Virus record (IMG/VR): IMGVR_UViG_3300032087_000824
Location: 1-61,944 of that record
From: a virus
Strand: one strand, 5' to 3'
Length of the DNA: 61,944 nucleotides
Positions 41,433 through 50,999 of this stretch are shown here, in pieces; within the stretch, counting starts at the first letter, position 1; each line of letters starts with the position of its first letter. The notes below the pieces were generated by a model. It saw only the letters and a list, made by a program, of their open reading frames with translations. It was not told where the DNA came from and searched no databases. Made by a program: the position numbers and the translations under genes.

Positions 41433-41456
41433 AGGGGAGAGGTGGAGTTCTCCCCT
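41433..41456 (-). terminator. Hairpin downstream of MCP B, same loop as in module A
   Basis: Minus strand: AGGGGAGA - ACTCCACC - TCTCCCCT, preceded by TTTT and followed by TTTAAG. The 8-nt loop equals that of the module A hairpin; two stem positions differ with compensatory changes. See the module A entry for its probable role. Confidence 0.75.
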
Positions 41457-41471
41457 AAAAGTCATAAGCTA

Positions 41472-42560
41472 TTATGCAGGTGTTACACCTGTAATTTTAC
41501 AATGGTTCTGTGGAGGACCGAAGTCAAATCCCATTTCCATATAAATTGCTTTTGCAACTCGTGCATAGTCATCTTGGTCTATGTCACGAACAAATACAGT
41601 TCCCTTACCAGGAATGTTTGTAAACACAGGGCTTACGAAGGCAAGGTCCACGATATAACACTTGTTATCAGGTAATATATCAGGGTCCAATACCATAAGA
41701 CCAATGTTTCCAAATGGTGTGATAACTGTATCAATATCAACACCACCAACATTTCTATCTCTAGGTAAGATAGCAGGTGTAATAACACCTGAAACGGTAG
41801 GGTTTATTAATTCTTTGTTTAAAGAAAGTAATTGTGCTGGGTTAATCAAAAGCACTGGTTGCTTCATTGCAGACTTAGCGTCATACATAGCTTTCAATGC
41901 TCCTGCGATTGTGTCCCAATGTAGTACTTGGTCTACACCACCTGATTGGTTATCGTAAGATACGCCACCTGTTAATCCTAGGTGAGCATCTAAACCTCTC
42001 ATACCTCTGTCTCCAGTACCAGCAAAGTCTGCACCAGTACCATCATTATAGACACCGTTAATTGCAAACCATTCTACCTCTTTGGCTAGTTTGTCAAGTG
42101 CTAGTTCCATTTGCTCTGCAAACTCATCTTGAATTGGGGAACCACCAAATAGTGCTAGTTTATCACCAGCAGTGTTTCCTGCATTTCCGTCTGAGATATT
42201 GAAAGCGTTGTTACTAACATCAAATACATTTTGGTTGCCAGTAGATGCCAAAGCTGTGTATGACATCTTTACACCTTTTTGGAAGATTTGTGTTACAGCA
42301 GTATATGATACTCTGTCCCTTCCAAGATACTCTGTAGGTTGTCCACCTTCAGTTCCAACAGTTGGAGCTGAAGTAATGGATGCTGTATCAGCAGTTTGGA
42401 ATTGCCAAAAAGTGGAGTTTAAAACTTTTCCACCTCCTGTCATTCCGCCTACAGCAGCAGTAAAAGGAGTTCTCTGACCACCAACTCTAAACAATTCACC
42501 AGCAAAGTTATTAATTTGCTTAGCGTAAATTGTATTATTGGTTAGCGATATTTCCGCCAT
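41472..42560 (-). CDS. Major capsid protein (module B)
   Basis: 362 aa; homologue of the product at 1502-2629 with the same landmarks. Slightly shorter, with differences concentrated around residues 170-210, likely a surface loop. AGGAGAATTAA ribosome site precedes the ATG. See the module A entry for the basis of the MCP call. Confidence 0.88.
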   Translation of the reverse strand: MAEISLTNNTIYAKQINNFAGELFRVGGQRTPFTAAVGGMTGGGKVLNSTFWQFQTADTASITSAPTVGTEGGQPTEYLGRDRVSYTAVTQIFQKGVKMSYTALASTGNQNVFDVSNNAFNISDGNAGNTAGDKLALFGGSPIQDEFAEQMELALDKLAKEVEWFAINGVYNDGTGADFAGTGDRGMRGLDAHLGLTGGVSYDNQSGGVDQVLHWDTIAGALKAMYDAKSAMKQPVLLINPAQLLSLNKELINPTVSGVITPAILPRDRNVGGVDIDTVITPFGNIGLMVLDPDILPDNKCYIVDLAFVSPVFTNIPGKGTVFVRDIDQDDYARVAKAIYMEMGFDFGPPQNHCKITGVTPA

Positions 42561-42574
42561 TTAATTCTCCTAAC

Positions 42575-43039
42575 TTAATTGTCTTGTTGTTTTAGTCCTT
42601 CCATCATCTGCAATTTTGCAGTGATAGATTTTCTTACATTTCCGTCAGCTTCTTTAAGAACTTCTTGGAATGTATGGAAGATATCTTTAGCATCTTCTGA
42701 CACTCCTAAACTTTGTAAGTTCTGCACACGCTGTTGTGCAGCTACTGTATTGTCTACGACAGTATCATCTGAACTTGGTTGGGCTGCAACTTCACTGTCG
42801 CCTAATCCAAATTCTTCTGAAGCATATGCTTTAATAGCATCTACACTAATTGGACCATCATACATTTTAGATACAGCTTTACCTATACCTTTATCTGCTT
42901 CTAGTCCTAATGATGATAAAGCAGTACCCATAGCATCTGACCTAAGTTCCTTGTTTTCAGCTTTAAGCTTCTTGTACTCAGCTCTTAGTTCTGCTAATCC
43001 ACCGCTAAATTCATCTGCGTTTGTTTTATCTTCTGACAT
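42575..43039 (-). CDS. Capsid scaffold-like protein (module B)
   Basis: 154 aa; LRAEYKKLKAENKELR coiled coil, then ALSSLGLEADKGIGKAV, as in module A. Ends KQQDN. AGGAGAGATAAATT before the ATG. The conserved pseudoknot RNA lies in the upstream gap. Confidence 0.8.
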   Translation of the reverse strand: MSEDKTNADEFSGGLAELRAEYKKLKAENKELRSDAMGTALSSLGLEADKGIGKAVSKMYDGPISVDAIKAYASEEFGLGDSEVAAQPSSDDTVVDNTVAAQQRVQNLQSLGVSEDAKDIFHTFQEVLKEADGNVRKSITAKLQMMEGLKQQDN

Positions 43040-43114
43040 AATTTATCTCTCCTAATGTTCTCAAGCATACTTTTAACCCTATATATAAATCGCTTGGTAA
43101 TTTAAAGGGGTGTT

Positions 43115-43210
43115 TTACGACAAGGATTTAGAACAACAGACAGACTACCTTGGAAGGTCTGCCGAATTTTGTGACCCTATTTATAACCTGCGGAACTCAC
43201 CACGCAGTAC
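43115..43210 (-). ncRNA. Conserved two-hairpin/pseudoknot leader RNA, copy B
   Basis: Minus strand. Hairpin 1: CTGCG/CGCAG (43207-43203 with 43192-43188), 10-nt loop ending in GTTC. Hairpin 2: GGCAGAC (43163-43157) with GTCTGTC (43145-43139), 11-nt loop containing CCAAGGT. Loop CAAGG (43152-43148) pairs with CCTTG (43125-43121). The pairs differ from copy A at several stem positions but pair in both; loop length, loop sequence and pseudoknot are conserved. Confidence 0.8.
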
Positions 43211-43228
43211 TATATATGGTACTACCTT

Positions 43229-44422
43229 TTAATTTTCTGTCAAGCCTATAACTTGACCACCTTGTGTTTGTGCTGCACCAATACCAGGTGAGCTTTCAGA
43301 CAATGCTTGTGCTGCTATAGACTTAATTTGTCCTGATACTAATTCATCACCAAACAATTGTTCTTCTAAGATACTAGATACTTTTCCTAGGTTAGTATTT
43401 CTACCATACTTTCTAGACAATCTACCATACATTCTAGCGGTGACACTAGCATCAAGAAAAGTTTTACTGGCATCTCGTGTATTTACACCTGCACCAATAT
43501 ATCTTTCTATACTAGCTAAATCAATCTTTTCACCTACAGTGCCTGAATATATGGCACCTAGTTCTGAAGCATTTAATCTTCCTTGAATAATATCTGCACT
43601 AGCATTAGGGTCAATAGCTAAAGCTAATATACTACTATCATCCATAAATACTGGTTGCCCTGTTTCTCTTGCAAAGTATTCATTGTATTGATTTATAATA
43701 CTATTCTTTAAATCAACATCTGTTTCTTTAAGTAAGTCATATGCTACTGCTACTCTAGTTCTATATATTTCAGGAGATACATTGTTTTTAACTAATGTAG
43801 CCCATACTTCTTTACCTTTAGCACTAGCATATCCACCTAAGTTATACTCAGTTAATGTAGTCAAAGTAGTTTCTAACCCTGCAATGTATGATGTTTCTGT
43901 CATTTTTAATGAGCCTGTATCTTCATCTATAATGCCTGCAAACACTCTACTATAAGCATCTGCACCTTCACCAAATCTTAATTCATTCAATGCTACTGTA
44001 ACATTACCATCACTTTCTATATATCCATTTATGTATGCTTCTACAAGTTTATCTGCATCAGCACCAGCAAATCTTCTAAGCCAAGGTAGAAGTTGATACA
44101 CTTCATTCTTAGTCATACTTACACCATCTTTTGTTACTGCAGCACCACCTTGTCCGTCACCAGTTGTGTAATCAAACCCACTATTAGGGTCACCATCATT
44201 CAAAGGATTTCTACTTTCAGGTGTACCAGTTACACCATACATTTCAGTACGATGTAAGTTTTCAGATATTGCAATACCACCTGCTTCCATAGCTGCAATA
44301 AAATCTGCATCATTATTAATTGGTTCTAAATAATCACCATTATTGTAAATATAAATTAATCCTTTTTTTCTTAAACTTCTATTTACTGAGTATCTTGTTA
44401 AGACTTCATTTGATACTGCCAT
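43229..44422 (-). CDS. Putative internal virion protein (module B)
   Basis: 397 aa; homologue of 3309-4361 with an N-terminal extension of about 45 residues. Shared LPWLRRF/MPWLTK and NGYIES/AGYIES blocks, ending GQVIGLTEN. Start follows AGGAGTAGTGATATAA. Helical, no enzyme motif; inferred internal core or ejection protein. Confidence 0.65.
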   Translation of the reverse strand: MAVSNEVLTRYSVNRSLRKKGLIYIYNNGDYLEPINNDADFIAAMEAGGIAISENLHRTEMYGVTGTPESRNPLNDGDPNSGFDYTTGDGQGGAAVTKDGVSMTKNEVYQLLPWLRRFAGADADKLVEAYINGYIESDGNVTVALNELRFGEGADAYSRVFAGIIDEDTGSLKMTETSYIAGLETTLTTLTEYNLGGYASAKGKEVWATLVKNNVSPEIYRTRVAVAYDLLKETDVDLKNSIINQYNEYFARETGQPVFMDDSSILALAIDPNASADIIQGRLNASELGAIYSGTVGEKIDLASIERYIGAGVNTRDASKTFLDASVTARMYGRLSRKYGRNTNLGKVSSILEEQLFGDELVSGQIKSIAAQALSESSPGIGAAQTQGGQVIGLTEN

Positions 44423-45883
44423 TTATATCACTACTCCTCCTAAGCTGTTCCTAATGTTTACAGCCATATCTCTCATAAATTTTTCATTACCTGTTTTATA
44501 TGCGTGTGTTCTAAAAGATTTATTAGTATCTGCAATACTCATACCTAGTGTATCTAAGAATACTGGGTCTTCTTCATCTGCATCTTCACCAAATATATTT
44601 CTATAACTACTCTTATAGTTACCTACTACTTGAACATAGTTTAGATTTTTACCTGAATACTTTTCAAATCTAGGGTCACTATCAAATAACTTTTGATACT
44701 CTGTTAATGCAGCATTCTGATTAGTAGAATACAATCCTATTAATCTAGTCTTTTCTTCTTCAGGTAGTGCATTATATGCAGCAATACCTATGTACTGTAT
44801 CAATGTATCTTTTGCAGTTTCAGAACTTCTAAATGTATCATAATCTACAAATGCATTAAACTGTCCAGGTGCATTAACTTTAGCATCAACACCTGCATAT
44901 AGTGTATATATAGCACTGTCTTTTTCTACCTTGTAACCTTGTATACCTAGTTTATATCCTAGATATTTTTCAAACTGTGAAGTATCTCCAGTAGCAAAAT
45001 CGTATTCTATATCTCCCATACTTAAAGCAGTAAGAAGTGATTTGTATAATTCAGGATTGTCTTTTTTAAATACATCAACATCTATACCTAATTTAATTAA
45101 TGCATTATTCATACCTGTTTCTACTTTTTGTTCTAATGCTAAATACTCTTGATTTACTCCAGTAACTAATTTACCATCTTTATCTATTAGATTATATGTA
45201 CTAGGGTCACCATCAACAGCAGCAATAATAGCATTTAAGTAGGCTAACTTTAATTTAGTAAATCCTTTACCTACACCTGCTAGTGTCATTTGTTCTTGTG
45301 TAATACCTTTACCACTTATAATAGAGTTAAATACTAAAGCTAAAGCAGGTAATCTACCTTCAACTTGTTCATATAAAAATGGATAGATTTCGTGTAATCC
45401 ATCCATTGTCATACCTATCCAATCACCTAGGTTTGTTCCTTCTGCTGTTTTAGTTATTTGAAAGTTATGCATTGTAAGTGGAGTACCTGTAGTACCTTCA
45501 CTTGTTATTACATTCCATTCTTCAGGTAACACATAAGATTTTTGAGGTCCATATCTTTCATTACCTAAACTATCGTTATCCCATCTTGTGTTGTAGTCAC
45601 CTTCAGATAAACCAGTAGCTTCATACATAATGTATGTTGGGTCACCTGTTACTGATGTTATGTTATATAAGAAAAAGACTTTACCATTGCTATCTACATA
45701 AACATAGTCTGCAACCATTCTATCTGAGAAAGTCCAACCAGTAGGTTCAGTACCAATTTGTTGATTACCTTTACTTGTTTTAACAACAAAGCCCCCTCTA
45801 GAAAGATTAATTTCTTCTTCAGGACTATTTGCTATTTGTTCTTCACCTGTTTGTGGATTAATATATTCAATTGGATACGACAT
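44423..45883 (-). CDS. Putative internal virion protein (module B)
   Basis: About 486 aa; homologue of 4361-5617 (C-terminal DSDPRFEKYSGKNLNY and AYKTGNEKF blocks). ATG at 45883 chosen: GGAGGAGGGATTACTA precedes it and it overlaps the stop of the polyvalent gene (TAATG). N-terminal region begins with an aromatic, beta-type segment. Role inferred from place. Confidence 0.65.
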   Translation of the reverse strand: MSYPIEYINPQTGEEQIANSPEEEINLSRGGFVVKTSKGNQQIGTEPTGWTFSDRMVADYVYVDSNGKVFFLYNITSVTGDPTYIMYEATGLSEGDYNTRWDNDSLGNERYGPQKSYVLPEEWNVITSEGTTGTPLTMHNFQITKTAEGTNLGDWIGMTMDGLHEIYPFLYEQVEGRLPALALVFNSIISGKGITQEQMTLAGVGKGFTKLKLAYLNAIIAAVDGDPSTYNLIDKDGKLVTGVNQEYLALEQKVETGMNNALIKLGIDVDVFKKDNPELYKSLLTALSMGDIEYDFATGDTSQFEKYLGYKLGIQGYKVEKDSAIYTLYAGVDAKVNAPGQFNAFVDYDTFRSSETAKDTLIQYIGIAAYNALPEEEKTRLIGLYSTNQNAALTEYQKLFDSDPRFEKYSGKNLNYVQVVGNYKSSYRNIFGEDADEEDPVFLDTLGMSIADTNKSFRTHAYKTGNEKFMRDMAVNIRNSLGGVVI

Positions 45884-48800
45884 TAGTAATCCCTCCTCCA
45901 ATAATCACTGTTATTATCAGTACTATATAAATTAGTGGTAAACATATCAGTTTCAAAGTTGTCTTGTTTTTTATCATTGTTTCTATTATAGAACTGTTTA
46001 TTGTTAGAAAACCTTTGATAATCAAAATATCTAGACCACCAAGTACCAACACCTTTACCTTGACTTATAGTTCCATCACTATATATATCATTAGGTCCTG
46101 TACCTTTACCTGTTACATAAACTTCTGTATTTCCTAGTTGTACAGGTGCAAGAACTTCTGTAGGTTCTACATCATTTAAGGCACCTAATGTATCTATTAC
46201 TTGTCTATTATCATCATCATCATTACCACGACCAGGACTATTAGCATACTTAACACCTTTATAGTCATCTATAATAGGACCAAGTACCCATTCAGTAGGC
46301 GATGCTTTTTCTGCAAACAGTAAAGTATTATTAAGTTTTTCATAATCTATTTCACCAGGTGTTTCCATTGTGTATGCTGTACCAAAAACTTTGTTACTTA
46401 CACCTTTAACTATATTTTCAAACTCTGCTGACCAAGCATCACTAGTACCGTAAGCTAACGCACCACCCCATAAAGCTATTTCATATAGGTCTAATAGTAT
46501 TAAACCAGTAGGTGCTGCTCCTCTTAGTCCTGCTGAGTATGCTAATTTATTTCTAGCACCTTGTAGTAATTTCCATTTAGCACTGTCATCTATAAGACCA
46601 GGTGTAATCTTACTTAAAGCTTCATCTACTTGTGCTTGTACACTTTGTTGTACTACACTTCTAGGTGCTCCTCCTGGACCTGATGCATCTTTAACTACGG
46701 CTTTAGCATCTTTGTCTAGTATTCCTCTAACAGTGTGATATTCTACTTCAGTTAAAGCTGTGACGTTAGCAAGGTTATTGTATGCATTTTCGTGCAATGT
46801 AAACAAATCTATTGTAGTACCTGCAGATGTAAGTAATGGTGTTGCTTCAGGTGCTGTAATAATAGCTTCTCCTACTTCTATAAGTTTTCTAGCATCATCA
46901 TCACTAAGTACACTGTTAGCTACAAATTCAGGTAAGTCTCCTTTAAGACCTAATGCTTCTGTTTCAGCAGTATTAAATCCACTTTCAAAATTAATCCTTA
47001 TGTCATATGCTTCATCTAATGAAGTTTGTTTTATATTCTTATCTATATCTTCATAGTTTCTAAGCGGATTGTTTTCTACTTCTGATTGTGAAATAAGTTT
47101 GTAACTATCTCTATTTAAATTATAAGTTTCTTCATCTATATCTATTATATCTATAGCTTTACCTATACCTGCTTGGTCATTAGGGTCTAACAACATAAGT
47201 TCTTCAAAGTTACCAAAATACATATTTGGATTTTCAACCAATGCTTCAATACCTCCACCTCTCATTAGTCTTGTAATATCTAAAGCTGTAACCGTTGGAT
47301 TGATTTGGTCAGTTTTATAACTTAATATGTTTTTTGCAGCTTCTTTAAATTTATAATAAAATTGTCTAACACCATCAGAGTTATGTGCTTTAATCATAAA
47401 GCCATCAACAAGTCTACGGTTAGACGGCATTATAAGGTTGGCATTTTCAAAAGCTTCAATAACTACACTAGGTGGTACATCCATAGCTTTAGCAGCATCA
47501 CTAATAGAAAACTTGTTAATCCAATTAAATCTTATGTCATCTAAAGTATACAAATTGTCTGTATTCAATCTAACTGTAAAATAATTCTTTGCAGGATTAC
47601 CAATACTTTTACCTGTTATAGAACTGTATTTATTAAAAATAATGTCATCTTCAAATGATGTACTCAATCCTACAAGGTATTCTTGATTTCTACTATCAGG
47701 TGTAGGCATAAATTTAACCTCTCCTGTTGTTCTATCTACTACAGGTACCATAGGGTCATAACCACCTTGTACGTCATTGATGCTTATCTTGTGATGTGGA
47801 GAAGCGTGTGTAATATTAAACTCTAATGTTGTATCAGGTCTACTAATTAATTCTTTAAATTCATCACTAAGCCTACCTTCATCGTAAAACTGTTTTCCCT
47901 TTAATAAAGGACCACCTGCTTCTAAAGAGATTATTCTGTCTATATTAAATTTACTTTCAAATTCACCTAATCTATTATTAGGAACCCAAGCTAATTCATA
48001 GTTACTAAAGTATCCTATATTATCTTTCATTCCTGCTTCATCTATTACAGGTACCTTTTTATTATTAAAAGGTGTTATTGAACTAAAATCATTTTGGTCA
48101 ATCATTAGCATTCTTTTTTTGACCTGTCCATTTTTATCTACATAGTATTCGTGTATAAATGAATTTTTGTGGTTAAATCCTTCTGATATAATATCTGTAA
48201 TAGACTTGTATGTTTCAGTTCTAGGGTCCCATATACCCATTGTCTCATATCTAACAACAGTAGAAACATCTCTATACTGTACTCCCTTTTGAATTTGTTC
48301 AATAGTTGCATATTTATAACCACCATTTTCATTCATAACAGCTTGAATATTTCTTCTTAATGTATTAACTTGTTCTAGTAGTTCTAAGTTTGCTAGTCTT
48401 ATTTCATCAGGTCTATTGCTTAACTCTAAATCTAAGGTACGATATATATCTTGCATTCTTGATACTACACTTACAGCACCACCTTCACCTTTTAAATCAG
48501 GTGTATTAAAATCTTCAAAAGCTCTGTTAATTAATTTTTGAACTACTTTTTGTAATGGTTCAATTGGTTCAGTTTTTGGTACACCAAAACCTATTTCTGT
48601 AACTTTACCTACAATCTTAACTTTGTCTGTCAGAGTTTTTGTATCTATAAATATAATTTCATCTACTGGCATAGGTGCACCTTCTGCCCACTGAGGATGT
48701 ATACTAGTCTGTTCAACAAAACCTGTAGCATCTAGGTAGGATTTAATTATACCCTGACCAGGACCAGTATGCATATTAACAATAACTTGATAATCAAAAA

Positions 48801-50904
48801 AATCTTTTAATAGTTTAACTAGGTCATTTAGTCTTGCATCAGATGTGCTAGCATCCGATAAGTTGTTATTAAACCATACTTCCTCAATAGTCTTTTTTCT
48901 ATCAACTTTATCATTAATATTTATTATTTCACTTTCTGCTATTTCATTAAATTCAAAGATAAGTTCAGGGTACAATCCTATAGGATGTTGCAGGTTTATA
49001 ATAGAACCAGCACCTATTTCTAAATCATTAATATTAATTTGAGCTTCATATATTTCACCACCAACATAATTCGTTCTACCTTTGTATGCATTTGCATAAT
49101 TAGCACTAGATGTAAAATAACTAGACCTACCAAAACCTTTAGCAGAAAGTCCACCACCTGTTACGTTTGTTTCTCTTAAACCAAGTGATGCGTCTATATC
49201 ATTCATAGCTCTATAAATAGTCATCATTCCATTTTCATTAGCTGTCATACTTAAAGGTGCATTACTGTTCATATCATTATTTATAACGATACCTGTAAAT
49301 GGATTATTGTATGTTATTAGGTTTCTTGCATCGTTATCATAAATCTGTTCGTGTATATATTTTGCTAATCCTTCACTAATACCTGCGTCAAGGTCAGATG
49401 CATATTGATTGTGAATAGAATTTAAATCTACTTCTATTGCTCTGCCTGCATTGTATTGTTTATTAACATTATCATCTACTGTATAATTAATCATTTCAGA
49501 TATTTCTTTGCTTATGCCTTCACGCAAACTCTCTACATCGTGAATTGTATCAGGAGCATTATTAAATCTTGCTATTAAACTAAGAACAAATCTTTGTCCA
49601 GCTATTGTATTTGTAAGCCATTTGTCCATAGGAGTTGAAGCAACATTTGTTAGATTGCCATATACTTCATAAAATGGAGTTCCAATATCTCCTCTTGGTG
49701 GTAAAGCAGACACACTAGCACCAGGAGCAGGAGGTGCATTCATAACATTAACTAAACCTAATCCACCTGTATTTTCTACATAAGTGAGTAAAGCTGATGG
49801 ATTATCTATTTCTCCACCTCTAATTTTTGTAACTAATACTCCGTCTTTCTCACCGCTAGCTTCTACTAAAGCATTAAACATTTCATCATCTAACGCTAAT
49901 ATATCTCTTATATAATTATTCATTTCTGTAACAACTTGAGGATGAGATGCAACAAATCTTTCTTTGGCTAGTTCTATTACTTCGTCTTTTTTCCAACCAA
50001 AATAATGATATCCTAAAAGGTCTATATATTGTCCTCCATACTTTTCCATAGCATCTTGAACTCTACCACTTACAGGTGTAGCAATAACGTGCATATCGTT
50101 TTCGTCTGCCCACCTAACAAGTTCACCAACAATTAAACTACCAGCACCTGAGCTTTGTTTAGATGGGTCTATAGTAAGTAAATCAAGTAACAAGAACTTT
50201 TCATCTGAGCCTGGTAGTAAAGATATTTCAAAAGATGGACGACCTGTACCTTTTAAAATAGAAAATGGTTCTGTATCACCAGGGTCTTTTGCTATAAATT
50301 CTTTATACCTTTCACCAAGTAGTGTTTCTATTTCTTCTACTTTTTTCTCTTTTTCTGAAAGTACTTTAGGAACAAAACCTAAATCATCTACAGATGTATT
50401 ACCTTCGTCTAGCATAGTACGTTCTACATTATCTAATGCATCATCTAAGTCAGGACTAGGTTCAGTAAGACGTTCACCTGTTAATTCTCTTTCTGAAGGT
50501 GTGTTAGGGTCATCTGCTTCTGAAGTTAGCATATTCATAATATCATCTGCTTCAAATTTTAATTCTGCAATCTTACTTGATGCTATAGCTATTTCTTCTT
50601 CAGACATAGTTACATCTTTACTGACAAGTTCTAATGCAGCTATTTCTTCATCTATTTCTTTTAAACGGTCTTGTTTACTTACAGGACGTGATATTAAACC
50701 TTCAGGAGGATTTTCTCCTGTTAAATCTAAATGTTCCTTGTATAGTTTTATTAAATCATTTTTGAGAGTATTAATTTTTGAATTAATAAATGCTAATTTA
50801 TCACCAGTTGCATCCTTTGCTACGTCTTCAAAAAAAGATATTACATCATCTAATGTCCTCATCTCATTGCGAAGTTCTTCTATTCTTTTATTTTCTTCAC
50901 TCAT
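45883..50904 (-). CDS. Polyvalent-type multidomain protein, 1673 aa (module B only)
   Basis: No counterpart in module A. Segments: an N-terminal coiled coil (~1-180); a GNAT acetyltransferase-like part (~218-300: LLDLLTIDPSKQSSGAGSLI with an acetyl-CoA-type QSSGAG); an ADP-ribosyltransferase-like part (~555-640: TIYRAMN, GFGRSSYFTSSANYANAYKG, YEAQI); a second ART-like part (~1027-1150: THASPHHK, later LSTSF and YFTVRL); and a hydrophobic patch near 1465-1490. This mosaic resembles phage polyvalent proteins, thought to enter the host with DNA and modify host targets. Domain calls come from motifs and need profile checks. TAATG link to the next gene. Confidence 0.65.
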   Translation of the reverse strand: MSEENKRIEELRNEMRTLDDVISFFEDVAKDATGDKLAFINSKINTLKNDLIKLYKEHLDLTGENPPEGLISRPVSKQDRLKEIDEEIAALELVSKDVTMSEEEIAIASSKIAELKFEADDIMNMLTSEADDPNTPSERELTGERLTEPSPDLDDALDNVERTMLDEGNTSVDDLGFVPKVLSEKEKKVEEIETLLGERYKEFIAKDPGDTEPFSILKGTGRPSFEISLLPGSDEKFLLLDLLTIDPSKQSSGAGSLIVGELVRWADENDMHVIATPVSGRVQDAMEKYGGQYIDLLGYHYFGWKKDEVIELAKERFVASHPQVVTEMNNYIRDILALDDEMFNALVEASGEKDGVLVTKIRGGEIDNPSALLTYVENTGGLGLVNVMNAPPAPGASVSALPPRGDIGTPFYEVYGNLTNVASTPMDKWLTNTIAGQRFVLSLIARFNNAPDTIHDVESLREGISKEISEMINYTVDDNVNKQYNAGRAIEVDLNSIHNQYASDLDAGISEGLAKYIHEQIYDNDARNLITYNNPFTGIVINNDMNSNAPLSMTANENGMMTIYRAMNDIDASLGLRETNVTGGGLSAKGFGRSSYFTSSANYANAYKGRTNYVGGEIYEAQININDLEIGAGSIINLQHPIGLYPELIFEFNEIAESEIININDKVDRKKTIEEVWFNNNLSDASTSDARLNDLVKLLKDFFDYQVIVNMHTGPGQGIIKSYLDATGFVEQTSIHPQWAEGAPMPVDEIIFIDTKTLTDKVKIVGKVTEIGFGVPKTEPIEPLQKVVQKLINRAFEDFNTPDLKGEGGAVSVVSRMQDIYRTLDLELSNRPDEIRLANLELLEQVNTLRRNIQAVMNENGGYKYATIEQIQKGVQYRDVSTVVRYETMGIWDPRTETYKSITDIISEGFNHKNSFIHEYYVDKNGQVKKRMLMIDQNDFSSITPFNNKKVPVIDEAGMKDNIGYFSNYELAWVPNNRLGEFESKFNIDRIISLEAGGPLLKGKQFYDEGRLSDEFKELISRPDTTLEFNITHASPHHKISINDVQGGYDPMVPVVDRTTGEVKFMPTPDSRNQEYLVGLSTSFEDDIIFNKYSSITGKSIGNPAKNYFTVRLNTDNLYTLDDIRFNWINKFSISDAAKAMDVPPSVVIEAFENANLIMPSNRRLVDGFMIKAHNSDGVRQFYYKFKEAAKNILSYKTDQINPTVTALDITRLMRGGGIEALVENPNMYFGNFEELMLLDPNDQAGIGKAIDIIDIDEETYNLNRDSYKLISQSEVENNPLRNYEDIDKNIKQTSLDEAYDIRINFESGFNTAETEALGLKGDLPEFVANSVLSDDDARKLIEVGEAIITAPEATPLLTSAGTTIDLFTLHENAYNNLANVTALTEVEYHTVRGILDKDAKAVVKDASGPGGAPRSVVQQSVQAQVDEALSKITPGLIDDSAKWKLLQGARNKLAYSAGLRGAAPTGLILLDLYEIALWGGALAYGTSDAWSAEFENIVKGVSNKVFGTAYTMETPGEIDYEKLNNTLLFAEKASPTEWVLGPIIDDYKGVKYANSPGRGNDDDDNRQVIDTLGALNDVEPTEVLAPVQLGNTEVYVTGKGTGPNDIYSDGTISQGKGVGTWWSRYFDYQRFSNNKQFYNRNNDKKQDNFETDMFTTNLYSTDNNSDYWRRDY

Positions 50905-50999
50905 TTTTTATAATTTTTCTGTACTTCACGCAATCTTCTTCTAAGTCTTGCAATTGCAACAGCACTGTCTATATTTTTTTTAATAATCTTGGGGTCCAC
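50901..50999 (-). CDS. 32-aa basic peptide
   Basis: GTG start at 50999 after GGAGAATTTGC; TGA overlaps the ATG of the polyvalent gene (ATGA). Rich in Arg/Lys with RLRRRLREVQKNYKK. The ribosome site and overlap on both sides make it believable. Function unknown. Confidence 0.5.
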   Translation of the reverse strand: MDPKIIKKNIDSAVAIARLRRRLREVQKNYKK

